This document shows positions 20,701-26,947 of a DNA stretch of 58,999 bases, piece by piece. The notes under the pieces are model-generated. The model was not told the origin of the DNA. It made no database searches and worked only from the letters and a program-made list of their open reading frames with translations. The DNA is taken from NCBI GenBank assembly GCA_029557915.1, contig JAKQHS010000148.1:1-58999 (forward strand). Reading direction: 5' to 3'. Position 1 is the stretch's first letter. Each line of letters starts with the position of its first letter. Position numbers and translations under genes: made by a program. The DNA is from Bacteroidota bacterium. GTDB taxonomy: Bacteria > Bacteroidota > Bacteroidia > Chitinophagales > Saprospiraceae.

Positions 20701-23700
20701 TGGAACACAGCATTACAGAGACACTGAAATTGATGAATTTGTCAGAACCCGCTTTGCCGATCCTACCATTTTTTATTGCAGTAATTTCTCTCAGGGCTAT
20801 CTGCATATAATTACGGATGCCTTGCTTTCTGTCCAAGATGAGTTATTACTTATCAGGTTCACTACGGTGTTTGAAATGACCTATAAACGTTTCCTTGATC
20901 TTCAAAAAGCAGAAGCACAGGTAAGAGAATCTCAAATTCAATTAGCGCTGGAGAGAGTGAGGGCAAGAACAATGGCAATGCAGAAGAGTAATGAACTTCC
21001 GGAGGCGGCAAATATACTATTTCAGCAGGTTCAGTCATTGGGTTTTCCAACATGGACTGCAGGCTATTGCATTTGGGATGAAGATAAGAAAGCAATTACC
21101 TTATGGATGAGCAGACCCTGGGGAGATATTCAACCACCCTTCCGGGTGCCGCTGGATGAAAATCCTACCTTCATCCGTTATCTCGAAGCGCATAATGAAG
21201 GGTTGGAATTGTATATAGACGAAATTAGTGGTAAATCACTTGAAGAGAATTACAAATACCTGCTCACCCTTCCTGTAGTCGGCGAACAATTGGAATCTAT
21301 CCTGGCAGAAGGTCATCCACTTCCCACCTATGAGGTCGATCATTGTGCTTATTTTTCAAAAGGATTTTTACTTTTTATCACTTACCAGCAGGTACCTGAA
21401 GCGCACGATATTTTCAAACGCTTTGCCAAAGTCTTCGAACAAACCTATACGCGCTTCCTTGACCTGCAAAAAGCCGAAGCCCAGGCGCGAGAAGCGCAGA
21501 TAGAATCGGCATTGGAAAGGGTGCGGTCACGATCTTTGGCCATGCACCGCTCGGATGAACTGGAACAGGTAGCTGGATCTTTATTTGAAGCAGTGGTAGG
21601 GCTTGGCATTGCAATGGATGGGGCGTTGCTGTTTGTGTTCAACCGGGAGAACAAAAACATCAGACTTTGGATCGCTACCGTCCAATTAACCAAACCGGTC
21701 TTCATAGATCTTCCCCACGAGGAGGTCATGAAAGACAATCAAGTAATTCTTGATTATTGGAATACCATTGAAATTGGAGGCCAACTGCTAAACCGGGTAT
21801 ACTCGGTTGAGGCCAAAAATGACTATTTCCGATATGTGCACCGGCACAACGGTTCTAAAATACCTGATCAATTGAAACAACTTCAGTTAGAATTACCTGC
21901 TTGGAATTTTTCCTTTGTCGCAGAGAAAAATACCATGCTGGGTTTGGATAGTTGGTCAGGGCATCTATTTGCTGAAGCCGATCTGAATACCCTTCGAAGA
22001 TTTTCACGGGTTTTTGAACAAGCCTATACGCGCTTTCTTGACCTGCAAAGGGCCGAAGCCCAGACCAGGGAAGCCAGGATCGAAGCTTCGCTCGAGAGGG
22101 TCAGGAGTAAAGCTATGGCCATGCACAGCTCACAGGACCTGGCCGCTACCATCCAGACCTTTTACCGGGAACTGAATTCGCTGAACCTTACCCCTCGAAG
22201 GTGTGGCGTGGGTTTGATAGACCGGGAAACCCGGATGTCTGAATTGTCCACGATGAACACCACATCGGATGGCGAGTCCATTGAAATACTCGGAAAACTG
22301 GTCCTCGAAAATCATTTCGTACTGGAGGGGGTTTATGAGCATTGGCTGGCACAGGAGGAATATCATCCGGTATTGAGGGGAAATGAAATCAGGGAGTATT
22401 ATCAGTTATTGCGGCCACAAATTCAATTTCCCGAATACCCGCAGGATGCCGTACAATACGGGCATTTCTTTTTCTTTGATGAAGGCGGAGTCTACGCCTG
22501 GACGGAAAAGCCATTGGCTGAAGATGAGTTAAAAATTTACCGCAGGTTTACTTCCGTGCTCAGTCTCACCTACAAACGTTACCGCGATTTGCGCAATGCC
22601 GAAGCCCGTGCAAAAGAAGCGGTGCGGCAGGCTTCGCTGGACCGCTTAAGGGCGGAGATCGCCAGCATGCGTACGGCAGCCGATCTTGACCGGATCACGC
22701 CATTGATATGGAAAGAACTCACCACGCTGGGTATTCCATTCGTGCGCTGCGGAGTCTTTATCATGGATGAGCCCAACAACCAAATTCATACCTATTTATC
22801 CACACCCGATGGCCGGGCCATTGCCGCCTTTCATTTGCCTTTGGACAATCCGGGAAATCTTGGCGAGGCGGTTCAGTATTGGCGGGAACATAAGGCGTAC
22901 GTGACCCGGTGGGTGGATACGGATTTCCAGGCTCAGGCCGATTTATTGGCACACTTGGGGGCGGTTGATTCACGGGATGAGTATTTAAGCAATGTTCCGG
23001 CGGATGGCATTTACCTGCATTTGTCGCCTTTTAGGCAGGGTATGCTGTATGTAGGCAACACCGCGCCCTTGTCGGATACGGAGCTGGACCTCGTGCAATC
23101 GCTCTCCGATGCCTTTTCGGTCGCTTATGCACGCTATGACGATTTCCGTCAATTGGAAATGGCTAAGAAGGATGTCGAAAATGCCCTTGCCGGGCTAAAA
23201 CAAGCCCAGCAGCAATTGGTCCAGTCGGAGAAAATGGCCTCGCTGGGAGAACTCACGGCAGGCATTGCGCATGAAATTCAAAATCCCTTGAATTTCGTCA
23301 ATAATTTTGCGGAAGTCAATGCCGAATTGATCGAGGAAATCAGACAGGCCATTCAGGCGGGGAATTCAGCCGAGGTCCTGCATCTTACCGAAGACCTCAA
23401 ACAAAACCTGATAAAAATCAATTTTCACGGGAAAAGGGCGGACGGTATCGTCAAAAGCATGCTGCAGCACTCGCGCAGCGGTGATGCGGGCGGTAAAAAC
23501 AAAAAGGAACCCACCGACCTAAATAAGCTGGCCGAAGAATACCTGAGGCTGGCCTATCACGGACTGAGGGCAAAAGACAAATCCTTCAATGCCGCGCTGC
23601 ATACTGATTTTGATGATACGGTGGGTTTGATCGAAGTGTCCGGCCAGGACCTTGCCCGGGCAATACTGAACCTGATCAATAATGCTTTTTACGCAGTTCA

Positions 23701-23995
23701 GGATAAGGAAAAACGGATGAAGTCAAGAGGCGAACCGTTTACGCCTCAGGTTTCCCTGATTACCAAAAGAACGGGCCAGACCGTTGAGATCCGGATCAAA
23801 GATAACGGCCCGGGCATACCTGAAGAGGTGAGGGATAAGATCTTCCAGCCTTTTTTTACCACAAAACCAGCAGGACAAGGAACCGGATTGGGATTGAGTT
23901 TAGCTTATGATATCGTTAAAGCCCACGGTGGAAATATTCATTTAAACAGTACTCCGGAAGGATCAGATTTTCAAATTTTGTTACCTTCAACATGA
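11792..23995 (+). CDS. Giant 4067-aa soluble histidine kinase with twenty tandem sensor modules
   Basis: One uninterrupted 12.2-kb frame. After about 25 charged residues come twenty modules averaging about 189 residues. Each starts with a signalling helix of the form QIEAALERVRSRSMAMHxSxEL, continues as an alpha/beta domain that I judge GAF-like, and ends in RFAKVFxQTYTRFLDLQKAEAQ, which leads straight into the next helix. The only catalytic core is at the C-terminus: His3827 in [10 protein letters not shown], Asn3964 in the N box, Asp4004 in DNGPGIP, then [17 protein letters not shown]. There is no signal peptide, membrane span or receiver. Helices and flanks are strongly conserved, while pocket regions differ and fall into subtypes: 3 with 17; 7 with 15 and 18; 4 with 5 and 10. 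Twenty inputs would act on one kinase output. The kinase assignment is certain; the ligands and the fold of the modules are not proven. Confidence 0.95.
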   Translation: MKRSKDQDNTEDLKIRLAEKTMELKIEAALEKVRAVSLNMHEPSDMLKICKTISKQLQRLGVKEIRNVQTAIFYVNRGTYMNYEFYAKHDKTFITETTYGNNKIHHTFARKMLRGKGEFFVSHIRGDKVKKWIEYQKSTNVFIDRYLKTASSLNYYWHSLGPVALGISTYSPLSKEELDLFHRFLKVFDLAYRRYLDIEKAEKQAREARMEVAVERVRTKALAMHRSDDIHEVVRTLRHELFGLNLEGIMGATICLKQPDGQVRLWDITDIKTTGRYGWDILFDIKNIDPQLWVKKIWDSGKKVTAIEQDSKDLRRALKWLSRYDKKTAGEITKLLKVNKIQHGWHRGVKLTNGILIADFTREPQVETEIILLKIGAAFDLAYKRFLDLQKAEGQARESRIQLALERVRARTMAMQESSELPEAANLLFHQVKTLELPAWSAGYCIWNEDKSAVTLWMSTEGALQPPFTAPTTEDELFIQMRKGHEHRKPLHRVEMGGEKLVKHYRYMRTLPVVGEILDSVIKAGYPLPDFQIMHYAYFSAGFLFFITYEPVPAAHDIFIRFARVFDQTYTRFLDLQKSEAQAREAQIEAALERVRSSSMAMHQSSDLHQVIKVVTEQLCSLRLKFDVANFAKVDEAGNWDLWLSTPAQAYPAQLFVPYLDHPIFNRVLEMRKNQLDHISDVYDQKVKNVFFRHFFKNSEAKHSPESRKKQVLNRKGFARTLFYFKDIWFAISNYEGIPFSAEEVGIFRRFAKAFEQSYIRFLDLQRAEAQAREAQIEAALERVRSRSMAMHRSDELKDVIRLVLQQFGQLNINAEHAGFYIDYKAHEDMHIWLADPKLEPFYAVIPYFDTPTWNSFLEAKANGTILHTDLLDFKTKNKFYRSLFKLFTIPEEAQKFYLKCKGLAVSTVLLDNVGLYIENFSAIPYTDEENNLLIRFGNVFQQTYTRFLDLQKAEAQAREAQIEAALERVRSRTMAMHTSSELIQTAELLFDQLKQLGAELQGVAFAICDKNSVMVQKWTSIGVFNHPYNIEPGEERMYEAWKNQAALYEEVYEGERQKKYYEAFMQIPAFKQGIQKFIDSGHPLPAWQKNHAVPFKFGYLLFITTKPFNETQIFLRFGKVFEQTYTRFLDLQKAEAQARESQIEAAMEKIRSRSLAMHHSSELSAVIAVFFEKLSELNVLLGTVGIQLFDQRTGDSVLWVGNALQEPQMINLPHDDGVMQQDTYLKDGWQAFSTGQAIINRFYSRQQKDRFIDFVFSHNDLIRIPENARTVLRDLDDYYVCLIAESHSALFADSFTGQPYPEENLDVIRRAARVFNQAYIRFLDLQNAEVQAKEAQIQLALERIRARTMAMQKSDELPGTSFLLFQQMKELGLTAVQNSIGIVKEDAGVVELSTTVQGHPEPKTLYVPIDDPHVMAKAVAAWKAKRSSLTLEFHGRELKEYNKLRNRFLEIKVNFPEDHWIVNIVFFSKGWLSFSSDKNIPGETLLLMERFAGVFDGTYTRFLDLQKAETQAREAQIEAALERVRARAMAMHSSQELNEVVHELRKQMGLLGQKDLETCVIHLNEESSDYIHSWAAIRPPEGEGEILVDSTARVPKKGLRIIEEAMEAYSSHRQDYILLNEGDKLKQWFSFLEKESPRSYSRLVDSVQGKIADLRAFWSFADFTGGSLLMVTMEAPDDATRGLLRKFANVFGLAYRRFADLKQAEAQAKEAEIQLALERVRARSLAMHHTSELQEVVNVTAQQLLGIGMDIDGGVFICINAEVGTGLSIWASGGMADYVEKIVVPVLNKPIFTRIRDAIKKGNTFLIESFTDQEKRTFFDHLFQYEPWQSLSQERKEALLSRTGGFARSVVISRHTSISITNHHGKAFSEQENEVLKRFGKVFEQSYTRFLDLQKAEAQAREAEIELGLERVRARAMAMQSSEELSTLIGTVFTELTKLDLALTRCIIWVFEPATHAARWWMANSEEPSRPMSFYIKHHEHPAYLTFVREWKNQNVKFVYDLKGQDKINWDDLLFNETELSNLSDAVKNGMKAPERVLLSASFNNFGGINVASLEPLSNEHFDILLRFAKVFDLTYTRFLDLKNAEAQAREAQVEAALERVRSQAMAMRQSGDLLDIVVTMRNEFTRLGHEAHYFWYMRWLPDRYEKAMTSGDGTRIGMIMSLPRHIHGDIPLVAHWEKSEEPALVYAMDVDAALNYVDKMVALGDFELVDPHAPSHDDIRRIQGLTFIMARTMHGEIGYSLPGVVSNPPEEDLKTLVRFANVFDLAYRRFEDLKEAENRNRETQIELALERTRTKTMLMQHSDELLEISKVFHQQLLLLGIDSEFSFVWLPNEEKGDHLFWATWMQEKDGTAAFHTRAITYPLDLTEPYTAKCFEDWRSGVPVHEHFIAPENIETFFASWEELLEGAEGLKPVFFPEGIYYTEAFMKYGCFGIDIRRPLSQQEQSILHRFAIEFERTYTRFLDLQKAEAQAKEAQIQLALERVRARTMAMHQSDELREVVSLLFKQIKGLGFEAFMCSILLLDESKRGYQEFMSSDEQSVLPQIYKVPYLEDPFHDKFMAAFNEGLSYKVFELGGKEKREYDKKVFTLTDFRFLPEESKQMMMDTLRCSICCAYTKHGCIVAVSDQELDSGHSKVLQRFAKVFDQTYIRFLDLQRAEEQAREAQIEAALEKVRSRSLAMHKSDELKEVVVVVFEKLKELGLTFDVAGIQLYTGGTRDIVQWVAAPGLASAPVLANLPFIEDDYQDSEIIRDVWTAKESGKNFSKHYSFQEKNKFFAYAHRHNDIDTIPEVARQIQMQAPGYTQSLVAEKHSALWVDSYSGQTISEEEFNVLGRFARVFEQAYVRFLDLQKAEAQAREAQIEASLERVRARTMAMHRSEELVEVSELLYNELRGLGVSRFINCGYVEIDETNNIQNAWMTVVDGSGVNAVRLPLTGEQVFNERYDAWKRKEKIFHQSVGGELLKRHIEFGTQHYRDTEIDEFVRTRFADPTIFYCSNFSQGYLHIITDALLSVQDELLLIRFTTVFEMTYKRFLDLQKAEAQVRESQIQLALERVRARTMAMQKSNELPEAANILFQQVQSLGFPTWTAGYCIWDEDKKAITLWMSRPWGDIQPPFRVPLDENPTFIRYLEAHNEGLELYIDEISGKSLEENYKYLLTLPVVGEQLESILAEGHPLPTYEVDHCAYFSKGFLLFITYQQVPEAHDIFKRFAKVFEQTYTRFLDLQKAEAQAREAQIESALERVRSRSLAMHRSDELEQVAGSLFEAVVGLGIAMDGALLFVFNRENKNIRLWIATVQLTKPVFIDLPHEEVMKDNQVILDYWNTIEIGGQLLNRVYSVEAKNDYFRYVHRHNGSKIPDQLKQLQLELPAWNFSFVAEKNTMLGLDSWSGHLFAEADLNTLRRFSRVFEQAYTRFLDLQRAEAQTREARIEASLERVRSKAMAMHSSQDLAATIQTFYRELNSLNLTPRRCGVGLIDRETRMSELSTMNTTSDGESIEILGKLVLENHFVLEGVYEHWLAQEEYHPVLRGNEIREYYQLLRPQIQFPEYPQDAVQYGHFFFFDEGGVYAWTEKPLAEDELKIYRRFTSVLSLTYKRYRDLRNAEARAKEAVRQASLDRLRAEIASMRTAADLDRITPLIWKELTTLGIPFVRCGVFIMDEPNNQIHTYLSTPDGRAIAAFHLPLDNPGNLGEAVQYWREHKAYVTRWVDTDFQAQADLLAHLGAVDSRDEYLSNVPADGIYLHLSPFRQGMLYVGNTAPLSDTELDLVQSLSDAFSVAYARYDDFRQLEMAKKDVENALAGLKQAQQQLVQSEKMASLGELTAGIAHEIQNPLNFVNNFAEVNAELIEEIRQAIQAGNSAEVLHLTEDLKQNLIKINFHGKRADGIVKSMLQHSRSGDAGGKNKKEPTDLNKLAEEYLRLAYHGLRAKDKSFNAALHTDFDDTVGLIEVSGQDLARAILNLINNAFYAVQDKEKRMKSRGEPFTPQVSLITKRTGQTVEIRIKDNGPGIPEEVRDKIFQPFFTTKPAGQGTGLGLSLAYDIVKAHGGNIHLNSTPEGSDFQILLPST
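11865..22790 (+). repeat. Twenty-unit coding repeat, about 566-bp period
   Basis: Coding repeat inside the giant kinase. The signalling helices begin near 11865, 12418, 12991, 13550, 14117, 14676, 15216, 15798, 16338, 16926, 17502, 18069, 18645, 19218, 19785, 20370, 20931, 21495, 22076 and 22618, so spacing is 540-588 bp. DNA is most alike across the 60-80 bases coding for the inter-module linker (TGCAAAAAGCCGAAGC and what follows). The pocket-coding parts have diverged much further. The linker acts as a dispersed near-identical repeat within one gene. Confidence 0.92.
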
Positions 23996-24239
23996 GTGCA
24001 AAAATGTTAAAATCGCCTCATGCTGGGGAACCTTTGGAACAACCCTTTTTTACATTATCCCGATGGCTACCGAGACGACCGGGCAGTGGACTGGATTAGG
24101 GTGGTCTTTGGATTAGGATATTGGTAAGCTCATGGAAGGGGATTGAAAGTACCAGATTTGAATCAGGCTGAATTTACGATCCACTTCTATTTATGCTCAA
24201 TCGCGTGACAAATTTAAATCCAATGAGAATTGGAATGGG
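23996..24239 (+). pseudogene. Decayed kinase tail between two kinase genes
   Basis: Remnant of an HATPase tail with shifted frames and stops. QPFFT reads from CAACCCTTTTTTAC at about 24040. GLGWSLD-DIGK-MEGD can be read across a stop near 24095-24145, matching [17 protein letters not shown] of intact kinases. GAATTTACGATCCAC (about 24170) matches the usual terminal EFIIHL. TCCCGATGGCTACCGAGA at 24057 is a degenerate 18-base palindrome at the same place as the second insert in the relic at 1060-1360. No functional gene and no clear promoter were seen. Confidence 0.65.
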
Positions 24240-26939
24240 ATGATAATTAAAAAGGGAATTAATATATATAAAACTCAAATCGTGGGTTTAATAAACCCGG
24301 GTTTGATTCTATTATTTTTGTCGCACCTTTTCCCTCTGTCTGCACAATTTACCGTTCGATTTGATGTGTTCGACCCTTATGAAAAAGGTGAAATATTTTT
24401 AGCCGGCAGCTTCAATAACTGGAATCCTGGAGACCACGCCTTTAAGCTGAATGCCCTTAGTGCCACTCATAGGTATATTATTCTCAAAAACATTCCTTCA
24501 GGAAGGCATTCATTTAAATTTACCCGGGGCAATTGGGAAACCGTAGAGACTTCTTCGAGCGGTAAAAGCATAGCGAACAGGATAATCGAAATAACCAAGG
24601 ATACGGTAATACCAGCGCATATTTCGGGTTGGATCGATGATTTTTATGATGCGCACAAAACCTCTGATTCGGCAAGATCATCCATTCGGCTTGAGGTGTA
24701 CGATCCCGCCGGGAAACCGGATATTTTTTTAGCAGGGGGCTTTAATAACTGGAATCCGGGCGACCACAACTATAGACTCTTCACGCTTGATTCCTTCCGA
24801 AAATATATCGTCCTCAAAAATATGCCTTTGGGAAAGTATTACTTCAAATTCACCCGGGGCAACTGGAATAATGTGGAAACCACGGCCTTCAGTGAAGACA
24901 TAGAAGACCGGGTAATTGAAATTAAACAGGACACCACGGTGCAGTTACGGATTGAAGGATGGATGGATGATTATATCAATCTTGCTGGGCTGGCTGATTC
25001 AACGGCTATTCTGGTCGGATTGAGGAAAAGCTATTATTATCGGGAGATCCATTTAGACAGCAGTTATAAGTATGCACTGCACAGCCTGGAACTTTCAAGA
25101 AGGAGCAAGGATAAAAATGCTGAAATCCAATCCATGATTTCACTGGGGGCGGTATTTAAGGAACAGGGCAATTCAGTCAAGGCCCTGGAATTGCTTTCGC
25201 AAGTATTGCCGATAGCTGAACTTCAACAAGATTCATTTCAATTAGTCCTGGTGAATCAAAGCATTGGAGATATTTTTGGAACCATAGCAGAATATGATAA
25301 AGCTAAATATTATTACCTGAAAGCGATTAAATATACTTCGTCGGCGGAAGACATCAGGGCCTTTTGGCGGAGCGGCCTGTTTTTAAATCTTGCCAGGGTC
25401 TATTACCATACCGGGAAGTTGGATTCAGCGAGTTACTATGCAAACCTCAACCTTGAATTAAGCCCTGCTTCGGGTGCTTTTCTCTTGCTTGGTGATATAG
25501 ACCGGGAAGGACGAAATCAAGACCTGGCAATGACTCATTATCGGCAAGCAGTGGACCTGGAATCGAAATCAAGTATTTCCTCTTTCAGCCTGACTGAAGT
25601 TTATGATCGGCTTGCCCAAACGTTTTTTGAAGCCGGTCAGTCAGACTCAGCCTTTCATTATGCGAGATTATCGTTAACGATCGCTAACCGGGTAAAAAAC
25701 CCTTCTGCTATAGTAAATGCAAATGCCCTTTTGTCGAAATTATTTGAAAGCCGGCATGGGTTTGACAGTGCTTTCTACTATCAAAAGGTTGCAATAATGA
25801 CCAATGACAGTATCTTCACAAGGGAAAAGGAAAAACAAATTCATACGCTGGTTTTTAATGAACAATTGCATCAGCAGGAAATGGCAGCACAAAATGCAAA
25901 ATTACAAGCTAAGGCATGGATATATTCTTTGGCGGGAGGACTGTTGGTCTTATTGTTAATTGCAGGTTTGCTTTCCAGAAATATCAGACAGAGAAAGGCA
26001 ACAAATATTTTGTTGAAGAATCAAAAAGATGAAATAGAAATTCAAAAACGGAATGTAGAAGAGACTTTATCAGAACTGAAGTCCACCCAGGCCCAACTTA
26101 TCCAGTCCGAAAAAATGGCTTCACTGGGTGAACTCACTGCAGGTATCGCACATGAAATTCAAAACCCCTTGAATTTCATTACTAATTTTATCGAAATCAA
26201 TCAGGAATTGCTGGATGAAATGCAGGAACATAGGAAAAGAAATTCCGGGTTCAGAAGGCCGGAAGCGGGGGAGGAAAAATCTGAACTCATCGAAACGGAA
26301 ATTCTAAATACCATCCGTAAAAACCAGGCGAAAATCCTTCAGCACGGAAAAAGGGCGGACAGTATAGTCAAAAGCATGCTGCAACACTCCCGGAGTGTTG
26401 ACCCAGCCAGTAAAGGCAAAAAGGAACCCACCGATATCAACGCCCTGGCCGGCGAATACCTGCGCCTGGCCCATCACGCCTTCCAGGCTGGGCTGCGGGC
26501 CAAGGACATGACATTCAAGGCCGCCTTTGTCCTGGACCTGGATCCGGATCTTGAAAAATTCAATGTGGTCCCCCAGGATATGGGGCGAGTCCTCCATAAC
26601 CTGATCAACAACGCTTTCTGGGCGGTCACTGAAAAACAAAATCAAAGCGGCACCTCAGAGTACACAGATGGCTTGGAATACAAACCTACCGTAACTGTAA
26701 AAACCCAAAAAATCAATGACCGCATGGAGTTGAGAGTGATAGACAACGGCATGGGAATACCGCAAAATATTCTGGATAAAATATTCCAGCCTTTTTTTAC
26801 GACAAAACCTACGGGTCAGGGTACCGGGCTGGGACTGAGTTTGAGTTACGATATCATAAAGGCTCATGGGGGGGACCTGCGGGTAGAAACGAATGAAGGG
26901 GAAGGATCATCTTTCATCATAAGTTTACCGAAAAGTTAA
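24240..26939 (+). CDS. Membrane histidine kinase with two CBM20-like domains and TPRs
   Basis: 899-residue sensor kinase. Signal peptide to about residue 36 (FLSHLFPLSAQ), then two repeated domains at about 37-125 and 145-232. Each carries (L/F)AGxFNNWNPGDH and FKFTRGNWxxVET, the signature of CBM20/CBM48-type starch- or glycogen-binding modules. TPR-like helices rich in DSA-YY fill about 250-545, then one membrane span (WIYSLAGGLLVLLLIAGLL, about 559-578), a coiled coil, His638 in the H box, and the ATPase domain ([24 protein letters not shown]). The sensor is predicted periplasmic. The direct reading is a carbohydrate-sensing kinase, but binding residues were not checked against a structure. 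It follows the giant kinase and precedes another kinase by 8 bases. Confidence 0.9.
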   Translation: MIIKKGINIYKTQIVGLINPGLILLFLSHLFPLSAQFTVRFDVFDPYEKGEIFLAGSFNNWNPGDHAFKLNALSATHRYIILKNIPSGRHSFKFTRGNWETVETSSSGKSIANRIIEITKDTVIPAHISGWIDDFYDAHKTSDSARSSIRLEVYDPAGKPDIFLAGGFNNWNPGDHNYRLFTLDSFRKYIVLKNMPLGKYYFKFTRGNWNNVETTAFSEDIEDRVIEIKQDTTVQLRIEGWMDDYINLAGLADSTAILVGLRKSYYYREIHLDSSYKYALHSLELSRRSKDKNAEIQSMISLGAVFKEQGNSVKALELLSQVLPIAELQQDSFQLVLVNQSIGDIFGTIAEYDKAKYYYLKAIKYTSSAEDIRAFWRSGLFLNLARVYYHTGKLDSASYYANLNLELSPASGAFLLLGDIDREGRNQDLAMTHYRQAVDLESKSSISSFSLTEVYDRLAQTFFEAGQSDSAFHYARLSLTIANRVKNPSAIVNANALLSKLFESRHGFDSAFYYQKVAIMTNDSIFTREKEKQIHTLVFNEQLHQQEMAAQNAKLQAKAWIYSLAGGLLVLLLIAGLLSRNIRQRKATNILLKNQKDEIEIQKRNVEETLSELKSTQAQLIQSEKMASLGELTAGIAHEIQNPLNFITNFIEINQELLDEMQEHRKRNSGFRRPEAGEEKSELIETEILNTIRKNQAKILQHGKRADSIVKSMLQHSRSVDPASKGKKEPTDINALAGEYLRLAHHAFQAGLRAKDMTFKAAFVLDLDPDLEKFNVVPQDMGRVLHNLINNAFWAVTEKQNQSGTSEYTDGLEYKPTVTVKTQKINDRMELRVIDNGMGIPQNILDKIFQPFFTTKPTGQGTGLGLSLSYDIIKAHGGDLRVETNEGEGSSFIISLPKS

Positions 26940-26947
26940 TCTAAAAA

